Made by a program: the position numbers and the translations under genes. A stretch of DNA of 37,605 nucleotides from Mesorhizobium sp. GbtcB19. Lineage in GTDB: Bacteria; Pseudomonadota; Alphaproteobacteria; Rhizobiales; Rhizobiaceae. The notes under the pieces were generated by a model. It worked only from the letters and a program-made list of their open reading frames with translations, was not told the DNA's origin and did not search any database. This document shows, in pieces, positions 1 to 7,524 of the stretch (position 1 is its first letter; each line of letters opens with the position of its first letter). The DNA is taken from NCBI RefSeq assembly GCF_019091085.1, contig NZ_JAGXJY010000032.1, forward strand, positions 1 to 37,605, written 5' to 3'.

Positions 1-1431
1 CTCGACAGCAAGTGCGGCGAGACGGACATGGCTATCCTCAAGGAACACCACGCCGAGGGCCACACCAAAATCATGGTGACGCACGACGCCAGCGTGGCCG
101 AACATGCCGACCGCGTCATCGAGATCAAGGACGGCAGGATCGTCGCCGACCGCCGCAAGCTCCAACCCGCGCCCCATCTGCGCGCCGACATGCCGGCGGC
201 TGTCGCGCTGGGGGCCTTGTCCAGCTTTTGGCGGCGCTTCGCCGAGGCGTTGCCCATGGCCTTCCGGTCGATGGCCGCCCACCGCGTGCGCACCTTTCTC
301 ACCATGCTGGGTATCGTCATCGGCATAGCCGCCGTTGTCGCCGTGGTCGGGCTCGGCGAGGGATCCCGGCGCAAGGTGCTCGCGCAGGTCAGCGATCTGG
401 GCGTCAGCGCCATCGGCATCTACCCCGGCAAGGATTGGGGCGACGAGCGCGCCGCAAGCATCAGGACACTCGTTCCAGAGGACGCCCGCACGCTTGAGAG
501 GCAGCCCTATGTCGACAGCGTCTCGCCCGAACTTTCCACATCCGGATTGGCCCGCTTCGGCAACGTCTCGGTCAACGTCACGATCAACGGTGTTGGCGAG
601 AGCTATTTCCAAGTGAACAATCTGAAGATCGGCTCCGGCAGACTGTTCGACGCCAAGAGTGTCGCCGGCAGGCTGCAGGTGGTCGTGATCGACGACAATA
701 CGCGACGCCGCCTGTTTGCCAGGGGCGAGAATCCCATCGGCCGGCTGATCACGGTCCGCCAGGTGCCGGCCACCGTCGCCGGAGTGCTCGCACCGAAGAC
801 CGGCGGTGCGGCTGGAGGCGCTCAAAGCCTGCAGGTCTACCTGCCCTATACAAGCGTTCAGGCACGCATGACCGGCTCGTCGTCCGGTCTCAACGGCGTC
901 ACGATCCGGGTTGCCGACAATGTCGACACGGCAATGGCCGAGCGCGCGATCGTCAGCCTGCTGACGCTCAGGCACGGCAGCAAGGATTTCTTCGCCTTCA
1001 ACAGCGATCAATTGCGCAAGACCGTGCAGCGCACCTCGCAGACCATGTCGCTGCTGATCTCGGCGGTCGCGGTGATCGCGCTGATTGTCGGTGGCATCGG
1101 TGTCATGAACATCATGCTGGTGTCCGTCACGGAGCGCACCAAGGAGATCGGGCTGCGCATGGCGGTCGGCGCGCGGCGCGTCGACATCATGCTGCAGTTC
1201 CTGATCGAGGCTGTGGCGATCTGCCTGGCGGGCGCGGTTTTCGGGGTCGCTCTCGCGCTTATTGCCGGCGCGACGCTTGGCTCGGCCGATGGCGAGTTTC
1301 CGATGATCTTCTCGACCCCTTCGATCCTCGCCGCCTGCCTTTCGGCAATAGCCATCGGCCTGGCCTTCGGCTTCCTGCCGGCCCGCAACGCCGCACGGCT
1401 CGATCCGGTCGACGCGCTTTCGCGAGAGTGA
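1..1431 (+). CDS. macB: MacB-type ABC transporter ATPase/permease, 5' end missing
   Basis: The reading frame is open from base 1, so the gene starts upstream and only its 3' part is here. The first residues (LDSKCGE) match the D-loop region of a MacB ATPase, followed by the switch histidine in MVTHD, so the nucleotide-binding domain is cut. Then come a first membrane helix (LTMLGIVIGIAAVVAVVGLG), a periplasmic MacB core region, and the FtsX-type permease block with three helices, including the conserved MNIMLVSVTERTKEIGLRMA stretch and a C-terminal ending of the P-A-R-x-A-A-x-L-D-P-V-x-A-L type. MacB proteins couple ATP hydrolysis to movement of substrates across the envelope together with a MacA adaptor and an outer-membrane channel; a MacA would be expected upstream. 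The substrate cannot be told. It has no evident link to the EPS genes that follow. Confidence 0.92.
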   Translation, partial: LDSKCGETDMAILKEHHAEGHTKIMVTHDASVAEHADRVIEIKDGRIVADRRKLQPAPHLRADMPAAVALGALSSFWRRFAEALPMAFRSMAAHRVRTFLTMLGIVIGIAAVVAVVGLGEGSRRKVLAQVSDLGVSAIGIYPGKDWGDERAASIRTLVPEDARTLERQPYVDSVSPELSTSGLARFGNVSVNVTINGVGESYFQVNNLKIGSGRLFDAKSVAGRLQVVVIDDNTRRRLFARGENPIGRLITVRQVPATVAGVLAPKTGGAAGGAQSLQVYLPYTSVQARMTGSSSGLNGVTIRVADNVDTAMAERAIVSLLTLRHGSKDFFAFNSDQLRKTVQRTSQTMSLLISAVAVIALIVGGIGVMNIMLVSVTERTKEIGLRMAVGARRVDIMLQFLIEAVAICLAGAVFGVALALIAGATLGSADGEFPMIFSTPSILAACLSAIAIGLAFGFLPARNAARLDPVDALSRE

Positions 1432-1453
1432 AACCGAGCGCGCGGCGACGGCC

Positions 1454-1496
1454 CTTTTCTCCACGCTTCCTTCGCAAAACCTCGACGGAATTCATG
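1454..1496 (+). repeat. About 40-bp imperfect direct repeat, copy 1 (upstream of deacetylase)
   Basis: This stretch resembles 3321-3361. Both contain TTCTC, then ACGCT, then a TCG(A)CAAAACCTCG core and CGGAAT, with a one-base indel just before the CAAAACC core. It ends 60 bases before the deacetylase start, so it may be a shared regulatory site. The function is unknown. Confidence 0.4.
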
Positions 1497-1555
1497 CACC
1501 GGTGTGGTGCTTTCGGCTCAGCCTAGCCTCGACCTTTGAGTCCCCCCAGCGTGCC

Positions 1556-2257
1556 ATGCCGATACCGATATTGATGTACCATCAAATAGCCGAACCCCTC
1601 GATCGCGGCAGCCCCTCTGCCTATCTCACGGTGGATTCGCGCAATTTCCTCCGTCAGATGACGTGGTTGAAGCGAACGGGCTGGACCGGCCTGTCGATGC
1701 GGGACCTGTTGCCATACCTGAAGGGGAACAAGTCGGGAAAGGTGGTCGGCATTACCTTCGATGACGGCTTTCGCAACGTCTATCGCAATGCGCTTCCGAT
1801 CCTTGATACGTTCGGTTTCACGGCGACGAGCTACATCGTAAGCAGGCAGATCGGCGGCTTCAACGAATGGGACGCGGCACTCGGCGTACCCTACTCGGCC
1901 TGCATGTCCGGACACGAAATATGTGAATGGAGCAGACACGGCCACGAGATTGGCGCCCACACGCTCGACCACGTGCGCCTCACCACGGTCACCCCAGCCG
2001 AGGCGCGGCGCCAGATCACCGATGTCCGCCTTGAATTGCAGGATTTGTTCGGCAGCGCGGTGGACGCCTTCTGCTATCCTTACGGTGACCTGTCTCCCCG
2101 GGTCAGGGACATGGTTGCCGAGGCGGGCTACATCACCGCCACGACGACCCGTCGCGGCAGGGTAAGAAGCGGAGACGACTTTCTGCGCCTGCCGCGCAGG
2201 CTGCCGCGCAGCACGGACGGCTGGGCAACCGTGCTGCGCAAATGTCTCACCGGCTGA
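1556..2257 (+). CDS. Polysaccharide deacetylase (NodB-homology domain, CE4)
   Basis: The 233-residue protein carries the CE4/NodB motifs. TFDDGF contains the catalytic base and metal-binding Asp pair (D69, D70), HTLDH (H135 and H139) is the metal-binding histidine motif, and CYPYG (173-177) is motif 3. CE4 enzymes remove N- or O-acetyl groups from polysaccharides in a metal-dependent reaction. I chose the ATG at 1556 because the family's typical opening (PILMYHQI) follows directly; a longer frame from 1502 adds 18 unconvincing residues. No signal peptide is seen, so the site of action is unclear. It lies directly before a glycosyltransferase and an EPS repressor, so a role in trimming acetyl groups from the exopolysaccharide or its precursor is likely but inferred. 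Confidence 0.88.
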   Translation: MPIPILMYHQIAEPLDRGSPSAYLTVDSRNFLRQMTWLKRTGWTGLSMRDLLPYLKGNKSGKVVGITFDDGFRNVYRNALPILDTFGFTATSYIVSRQIGGFNEWDAALGVPYSACMSGHEICEWSRHGHEIGAHTLDHVRLTTVTPAEARRQITDVRLELQDLFGSAVDAFCYPYGDLSPRVRDMVAEAGYITATTTRRGRVRSGDDFLRLPRRLPRSTDGWATVLRKCLTG

Positions 2258-2286
2258 TCATGTGCCGCACAGCAGCGACAAGCGAG

Positions 2287-3264
2287 ATGCCCGCGCGGGA
2301 GCGCAGCATTTGTGTCGGAACGGTTACGCGTGGCCGTCCCCTGATGCTGCGGAACCTTCTCAATTCATATGCCGGGATACATGTGCCCGCCGGCGTTCGC
2401 CTGGATTTCGTGATCGTCGAGAACAATGACCGGTTCACGCTGCAAGATATCGTCACGCGTTTTCGCGAAAGGCTGCCGCAATGGAGCGTTCGATATGAGC
2501 TGGAGCCGCGGCTCGGCATAGCCTTTGCACGCAACAAGGTTCTGGACTGTGCACTCGGCGCCGGCAATGACCTGCTCACATTCGCGGATGACGACGAAGC
2601 CGTGGAGCCGGACTGGCTCGTCGAGCTTCTCGCGGAGCGGGACACCTTCAACCTCGATATTGTCGGCTCCCCGGTGCGGATTGCCCCGGCAGCACCGGAC
2701 GCATCCTTTTGGCAAAAGCTGGTCTGGTCCGGAATTGACAGGATGAACAGACACAGCGAGGCAAAGCTGCTGCGTCGCCGAAACAACGGCGAGGTCGCGC
2801 AGATACCGATCGCGACCGGGAGCTGGATGGGCAGCCTCTCCTTCCTTCGCCGCACCGGATTGCGCTTTGAAACCGGATTGGGGCTGGCGGGCGGCGAAGA
2901 CGGGCTCTTGTGGGCGGAGGCCGGAAAGCTTGGCGCAAATACGGGCTGGACCCCATTTGCCGTCGCCTACGAAACCGTCCCGGAAGATCGGCTGAGCCTC
3001 TTCTACCGGTACAAGCGCAGTCGAGACGAAACGATCGCCAAGTTCAGAAAAAGGCTCGACAGTCCGAAACGCGGCGTATTGCTGCGACTGCCTGGTTCGC
3101 TCATGGGCAGGACGTTGTCGTTATGCCTCTGCGTCACAACCATTCCATTCACCCGGGGACAGACGCTCGTGCGTGCGGCGTGGCACGTGGGCAGCATCGC
3201 AGGCATCATACAGGCCTGCATGGGCCGGACGTCCTCACACTACGAACACGTTACCGGGTCATGA
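2287..3264 (+). CDS. Glycosyltransferase family 2, ExoM-like
   Basis: The protein has a GT-A fold signature: a strand opening of the ICVGTVTRGRP type, ARNKVLD, the nucleotide-sugar/metal-binding FADDDEAVEPDW (Asp cluster near residue 101), and GGEDGLLWAEA (near residue 205), which fits the catalytic-base region. The order and spacing recall ExoM, a succinoglycan glucosyltransferase of Sinorhizobium. The C-terminus has a hydrophobic, possibly membrane-associated segment. It would add one sugar to the lipid-linked repeat unit at the cytoplasmic face; donor and linkage are unknown. Start codons at 2242, 2260 and 2287 are all possible. I chose 2287 because the leader is then as short as in the family and a weak AAGCGAG precedes it. 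From 2242 it would overlap the deacetylase gene, which suggests one transcript. Confidence 0.87.
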   Translation: MPARERSICVGTVTRGRPLMLRNLLNSYAGIHVPAGVRLDFVIVENNDRFTLQDIVTRFRERLPQWSVRYELEPRLGIAFARNKVLDCALGAGNDLLTFADDDEAVEPDWLVELLAERDTFNLDIVGSPVRIAPAAPDASFWQKLVWSGIDRMNRHSEAKLLRRRNNGEVAQIPIATGSWMGSLSFLRRTGLRFETGLGLAGGEDGLLWAEAGKLGANTGWTPFAVAYETVPEDRLSLFYRYKRSRDETIAKFRKRLDSPKRGVLLRLPGSLMGRTLSLCLCVTTIPFTRGQTLVRAAWHVGSIAGIIQACMGRTSSHYEHVTGS

Positions 3265-3320
3265 GTTGCACACCTGCCGTTTGCCGCGCGGCCAACGGAA
3301 GCTGCCCGCGCGACCGGGAT

Positions 3321-3361
3321 CTTCTCTACGCTAAGTCGACAAAACCTCGGCGGAATCTGAG
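3321..3361 (+). repeat. About 40-bp imperfect direct repeat, copy 2 (upstream of ExoX-like gene)
   Basis: Second copy of the element at 1454-1496, sharing the CAAAACCTCG core and the flanking CGGAAT. It lies between the GT2 gene and the ExoX-like gene, about 115 bases before the latter's proposed start. Possible shared operator or promoter element; unproven. Confidence 0.4.
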
Positions 3362-3407
3362 CCGGCCATGACTTCAGCGCCGACCCGAAACCAGCGGTCG
3401 TAGCCAC

Positions 3408-3428
3408 GCCGATTTCGTCAAAATCGGC
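3408..3428. promoter_or_regulatory. Perfect 8-bp inverted repeat upstream of ExoX-like gene
   Basis: GCCGATTT, a 5-base loop, then AAATCGGC form a perfect stem. No T-run follows on the plus strand, so it is not a standard intrinsic terminator for the upstream gene. Its position about 50 bases before the ExoX-like start suits an operator or an mRNA hairpin. No evidence beyond symmetry. Confidence 0.35.
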
Positions 3429-3476
3429 AGCTTGACGGCGGGTAGGCGTTGGATTGTCTCAAACCTCGGTGAGAAC

Positions 3477-3755
3477 GTGTACTTTCCTGGATTTTTGATC
3501 GGGATGACGGCATCGCTCGTCATCACGATGGGATGGGTCTATGCCGCGACCCTGTCTCCCTGGCTATCACTGGCGTGGACTTTGGCTGCCGCCTTGCTGC
3601 TGCAGACGGGCTATTTCATAGCGATACTGATCATGGTTTTTGGCCGCCGCATCCTTCAGGTCCATAGCCCCTTTTCGCCGAGTTCGCGGACGGACAGGCA
3701 AATCACAAGCGGTAAGCTTCCCCGCAGTCGGGCCAGACCGGACCTCGAACGCTAG
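3477..3755 (+). CDS. ExoX/SyrA-like exopolysaccharide production repressor (small membrane protein)
   Basis: Starting at GTG 3477 the 92-residue protein begins MYFPGFLIGM, matching the family's usual MYxP opening. It has two hydrophobic helices (about residues 6-28 and 32-55) separated by a short polar turn, with the typical LLLQTGYFIAILIMV second helix, and then a basic tail. GGTGAG precedes the GTG at good distance; the longer frame from TTG 3432 adds 15 residues not expected in the family. ExoX/PsiA/SyrA-type proteins sit in the inner membrane and lower or alter EPS output after transcription, with gene dosage against EPS sugar-transferase proteins such as ExoY. Its place beside EPS genes supports this role. 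The tail after residue 60 is longer than I expect for the family. Confidence 0.78.
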   Translation: MYFPGFLIGMTASLVITMGWVYAATLSPWLSLAWTLAAALLLQTGYFIAILIMVFGRRILQVHSPFSPSSRTDRQITSGKLPRSRARPDLER

Positions 3756-4789
3756 GCCAGGCATGTCGGTCGCACCGCCTCGGCGGGCGCGTTTGCGCGG
3801 ACGAAGCTCCCTGCCCTATGTCGATGCAGCCTCGGCATCGAGCGCGCGCTTATCGTCGACACCATCGATCATGCCGAACTCTATTCGTGCGAGGCATCGC
3901 AAGTTCGGCTGGCGGTCCAGGGCATGGATCGAGTCGTGCCTCTAGTCACGCGCAAGCCGATGCTTGGCGAACCTCGTGGCGACCACCCTATAAAGCATTG
4001 ATAAATAACGATAATGGTGGGCCCGGAGGGCGTATTGTGATCGTTGTTTTTATTGAGTGTTTCGTGGGTCAGAATCGAAAGTCTTACCGTATAGTTCCGT
4101 ACCGTCTCGCCACTGATTGCCGACATGTCGAAAACCACCGATACAAACATTCACTGATGGCGGCCGTCTGACTGGAGAGTTCGTCTCGAAAAACCAGCAC
4201 GATCATCCTGGTCCACAACGATCCCAATTCGGCACCCACGGTCATCTGTTCATACTTCGATCTAATTTCCAGCATGAAATCAGGAATTCGCGAGTTCACT
4301 TTAGCCTGCCCGATCTCGGTGCGACGGGTGTTGGAAAGAAAATGTAGCCAGGTGCCCTGCGGTGGCGCTGTTCGGGGCAAGACATACGCTGTTTCCAGCT
4401 CACAACCTCGCGTCTCTGCAGCTTTGAAGAACCTAGGTGAACGCCGGAGATATCGACGGCCCTTCGAATTGATCATGGGCAAAGCAGCATAGCCGTCGGT
4501 TGAGACGTCCAAACGGACGCCCATTTGCCGTTTCGCTCCATGCAAACACCTCTGTCCAAATCGGAGGCTCTTCGCACGATCACGTCAGGCTCGGCAGGAG
4601 GCGGACTAAGTGAGCGCTTACCGTTGAAGCCATGCTGCGGCATCTCCTGCGAACGCACGAAGACGCGCGGAAAGTCTTGTGATTAGTTTTTCAAATCCGC
4701 TCCAGCCCGCTTGTGATCGCCGAAGTCGGGCAGATGCGATCACGACACGGTACTTCAACGATTGCGAGCTCTAGCGCACGAAGGACAAC
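3756..4789. other. About 1 kb without a convincing intact gene (degenerate region)
   Basis: No frame here shows a recognised domain. A plus-strand stretch at about 3756-3998 in the ExoX-like frame is open after that gene's stop and looks protein-like, with IERALIVDTIDHAELYSCEA, but has no usable start. A 153-codon minus-strand frame (4084-4545) is open, unrecognised and without a clear ribosome site; its segment LDVSTDGYAALP is faintly transposase-like. From about 3990 to 4480 the DNA is visibly more AT-rich than its surroundings. This fits old insertion or decay next to the pseudogene that follows. Confidence 0.5.
4713..4743. promoter_or_regulatory. Perfect 8-bp inverted repeat upstream of the nucleotidyltransferase pseudogene
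   Basis: GTGATCGC and GCGATCAC are perfect inverted copies separated by 15 bases, 46 bases before the ATG at 4790. This is a plausible relic operator. It is not found before the intact copy at 21378. Confidence 0.25.
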
Positions 4790-5106
4790 ATGAACGCTGT
4801 CATTCAATGCGGCGGGAAGGGAACGCGCTTACGGCCGCATACATCCATTTTGCCAAAAGCCGCTGATGCCGATCGGAGCGCGGCCTGTCCTCGAGTTCGT
4901 GCTCAAATGGGCTCCGGCGCTATGACATCAGAGAAATTCACATCACGACCGGATATCTCGGCCACCTCATTCGCAGCGTTTGCGGCGATGGGGATCAGTG
5001 GGACATGCGGATTCAACTACACGCAGGAGCTGGAGCCGCTCGGGACGATCGGACCGTTGCCACTCTGCGCGAACACCTCGATGAGCCGTTCCTGGGAGGT
5101 GGGCAG
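4790..5106 (+). pseudogene. Truncated, frameshifted sugar-1-phosphate nucleotidyltransferase remnant
   Basis: The start (IQCGGKGTRLRP) and an inner segment (YTQELEPLGTIGPL) match the intact enzyme at 21378-22100. Aligning the DNA by eye shows one-base insertions near 4855-4858 (an A run), 4909-4911 (a G run) and 5014-5016, then a one-base deletion near 5061-5066. Reading across the shifts recovers WLRRYDIREIHITTGYLGHL and DEPFL. Similarity ends at about 5100, roughly 100 codons into a 240-codon gene, so the C-terminal half is gone. AAGGA still precedes the ATG. Loss of over half the gene argues against sequencing error as the whole explanation. The GT4 gene's ribosome site lies at its broken end. 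Confidence 0.85.
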
Positions 5107-6426
5107 ATGTCGAATGTGAATCTAGATAGCATGAGCCGGCCGAGCGGCGATCGCAGGCAGGGTCCTCACCTCATTCGTGACGATTCAAATGGGACGCCTA
5201 TGGAGGGACGCGGCCCCCTGCAGCCCCATCTGCTCTACATCGGAGGCGAAGACCATCATCTTCGTATTCCGGCCATGTCCGCCCTGCGCAATCACGGCTT
5301 TCGCGTCACCGCGGCTGGAACAGGCGAACCCGGCCCGTTTGCGCAAGCAGGCATCAGCTATCGGCGCTTCCATTTCGACCGTTTCGTCAGTCCGCTGGCC
5401 GATTGGGCCGCGGTCAGGAGCATTTCGAAGATCCTTGTCGAGGTGCAGCCCGATCTCGCACAGAGCTTCGACACCAAACCATCCGTGTTCCTTCCGTTGG
5501 CTGCGCGAAGCACTCCTGGCGTATTGGTCATTCGCACGATCAACGGACGGGCTTTCCTCTATTCGTCGCGATCTCCCACGGCCTTGACGTTGCGTCCAGT
5601 CTATCGCGTGCTCCACAAAATTGCGGCTCGCAGAACCGCGGCAACGGTTTTCGAAATTGGTGACGATCTTGCATTCTTCGAGCGCCACGGGATGGCAGGG
5701 AACAAACCCGTGCTGATTCCTGGCGCTGGTGTCGATGTCGATGGTTTCGATCGAGCGTTGACGTCAGGACCGTCGCCAACCCAGCTTCGCAAGGATCTTG
5801 GGCTCGGCGACGCCGAAGTCGTGATCACCGTGACGCGGATGACTCGGCAGAAAGGTATTCCGGCGCTGCTCAAAGCGGCAGCTGAGGTGCACGAAGTGCG
5901 TCCCGATGTACGCTTCCTGCTTGTCGGGCCGCGTGAATCCGAAGGGCCGCTTGCGGTGACGCAAGCGGAGATCGAGCGGCATGCGCCCTACGTGAAGGCG
6001 ATAGGACCGAGATCGGACATCCCATCACTGCTCGCGCTCGCGAATGTATTCGCGTTTCCGACCGAGTATCGGGAAGGTGTGCCACGGGTGCTTCTGGAGG
6101 CGGCACTCGCCGGTGTGCCGATCGTGACCACTACCATGCCCGGTTGCGCCGAGGTCATTTGCGACGGATGGAATGGCTTCCTGGTTCCGCCCGGAGCACC
6201 CCGCATGTTGGCTGCAAAAATTCTCGACCTGCTCGGCAATCGAGAGAATGGGCGGATCATGGCCGGTCGCGCGGCCGAGCGCGTCAGAAAGGAATTCTCC
6301 CTCGAACACGTCGTCGCTTGTCAGGCCGCTGTCTACAGGGACCTCATTGATAGCTCGCGCGGGTCTCGGCTCAAGGATGACAAAGACACGCCCGAGCAAC
6401 GAGGTCACACATGCGGCGCGCCATAG
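5107..6426 (+). CDS. Glycosyltransferase family 4 (GT-B)
   Basis: The 439-residue protein has the GT4 layout: an N-terminal acceptor domain with HLLYIGGEDHH, a C-terminal donor domain with VTRMTRQKGI (phosphate-binding Arg and Lys) and the E-x7-E motif in EGVPRVLLEAALAGVPIV. GT4 enzymes retain the anomeric configuration and use a nucleotide-sugar donor in the cytoplasm; sugar and linkage cannot be read from sequence. GGGAGG at 5094-5099, seven bases before ATG 5107, decides the start. The open frame upstream to 5005 is only the pseudogene read in a shifted frame. The gene's end overlaps the next start by 16 bases, suggesting coupled translation. It probably builds the repeat unit polymerised by the Wzy-like protein downstream. 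Confidence 0.9.
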   Translation: MSNVNLDSMSRPSGDRRQGPHLIRDDSNGTPMEGRGPLQPHLLYIGGEDHHLRIPAMSALRNHGFRVTAAGTGEPGPFAQAGISYRRFHFDRFVSPLADWAAVRSISKILVEVQPDLAQSFDTKPSVFLPLAARSTPGVLVIRTINGRAFLYSSRSPTALTLRPVYRVLHKIAARRTAATVFEIGDDLAFFERHGMAGNKPVLIPGAGVDVDGFDRALTSGPSPTQLRKDLGLGDAEVVITVTRMTRQKGIPALLKAAAEVHEVRPDVRFLLVGPRESEGPLAVTQAEIERHAPYVKAIGPRSDIPSLLALANVFAFPTEYREGVPRVLLEAALAGVPIVTTTMPGCAEVICDGWNGFLVPPGAPRMLAAKILDLLGNRENGRIMAGRAAERVRKEFSLEHVVACQAAVYRDLIDSSRGSRLKDDKDTPEQRGHTCGAP

Positions 6427-7340
6427 CGATGAGTGCGAAGGCCGTGCACCTCCTGCGATCTGCGGGGGCTGCTCAACTGGCCGCGAGTATATTGCTCCTG
6501 CAAAGCCTTGTGTTTGATGTGCCGGCCCGCACAGAGCCTAGCACCACGTTGCATTTCACTTCCAACGGCAACTTCGACTCGCACGGAAATTATCTTCCCG
6601 GCGCCGCTGGTTTCAATCTGGCGGACGTCAATAGCGTCACTCAGCTCAATTCTTTGCCGGACGGCGTCAGGGGCCTCGTGTGGGTTGGCCAGTGCAATGG
6701 CGTCGATACCACGTTCCTCAACACCGTCCGGCCATACATCGGCAACGCCAAACTGTTCGGCTTCTATCTGATGGATGACCCAGACCCAACGGGTCTGCAG
6801 CGCCGTCGCTGCACGGCTGACAATCTGAAGGTCGAGTCCGACTGGATTCATGCCAACGTGCCCGGCGCAAAGACATTCATCCTCCTTATGACCACGACTT
6901 CGTCCAGGAAGCCGTCGTTCACCGGCACCTACAACCCCGCCAACTCACACGTAGACCTGTTCGGTATCGACCCTTATCCCTGCCGGACGGAGTTGACGGG
7001 TTGTGATTACAACGAGATCGATCTCTATATCGCTGCGGCAGAGTCCGCGGACGTGCCACGCGATAGTATGGTCCCGGTCTATCAAACCTTTGGCGGCGGC
7101 AACTGGGTCGATGACGGCGGCGGTCAGTACACGCTGCCGACTGTCAGTCAGTTAGAGCAAATTCTGGCCCGTTGGGACGTGCTCATACCAACACCCGTGT
7201 TCGACTACGCCTATAGCTGGGGATCGCAGAATGCAGATGCGGCTCTCGGCAGTTCGCCGGATTTGCAGGCGGTGTTTTCGCGCCGCGGTGACCGCGCGAT
7301 GAATGTCAGATCGGACCGAGCGAGGGCGCTCAAATGGTGA
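6411..7340 (+). CDS. Sec-exported glycoside-hydrolase-like protein, paralogue of RTX protein at 12772
   Basis: The 309-residue protein starts with a signal-peptide-like segment: basic residues, the hydrophobic core LAASILLLQSLVF, then VPA-R near residue 40. The rest resembles, across almost its full length, residues 1-243 of the minus-strand RTX protein, sharing GFNLADV, ESDWIHxNVPGAKTFI, TYNPANxHxD, GIDPYP and FDYAYxWGSQ. The pattern GFYLxD(E/D)PDP and later GIDPYP recalls TIM-barrel glycoside hydrolases, but no family is certain. The paralogue's DEPDP is DDPDP here (D122-D123), so the candidate acid residue differs. It has exactly four cysteines (C95, C134, C191, C198), all absent from the paralogue, which suits disulfides in the periplasm. 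Its place between a glycosyltransferase and a polymerase suggests action on the nascent polysaccharide. An alternative start is ATG 6429. Confidence 0.8.
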   Translation: MRRAIAMSAKAVHLLRSAGAAQLAASILLLQSLVFDVPARTEPSTTLHFTSNGNFDSHGNYLPGAAGFNLADVNSVTQLNSLPDGVRGLVWVGQCNGVDTTFLNTVRPYIGNAKLFGFYLMDDPDPTGLQRRRCTADNLKVESDWIHANVPGAKTFILLMTTTSSRKPSFTGTYNPANSHVDLFGIDPYPCRTELTGCDYNEIDLYIAAAESADVPRDSMVPVYQTFGGGNWVDDGGGQYTLPTVSQLEQILARWDVLIPTPVFDYAYSWGSQNADAALGSSPDLQAVFSRRGDRAMNVRSDRARALKW

Positions 7341-7524
7341 CCGCTCGACAGCGGCGCAACCGGGTACGGTGTCCCGCAGGCTATGAGCTTGGAGGCTGCC
7401 CAAGGGAGGTGACGGACAGACGATTTGGGACATTGTCCTCTGCCTGGCGTTTCACAAGGAGCTTTCAGATCGCGGCTCTCAACCGCCGGCGGAAGGACGA
7501 ACCCCTGGATTGGGACATGCGCCG

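Noticed and set aside
3756..3998. Protein-like plus-strand frame after the ExoX-like stop codon
   Set aside because: The frame is open and contains a convincing-looking segment near 3843-3902, but it has no usable start codon or ribosome site and no recognised family, so I list it only within the degenerate region.
4084..4545. 153-codon minus-strand ORF with a weakly transposase-like segment (DVSTDGYAALP)
   Set aside because: One short resemblance is not enough. There is no catalytic triad, no terminal inverted repeats, and no ribosome site was seen.
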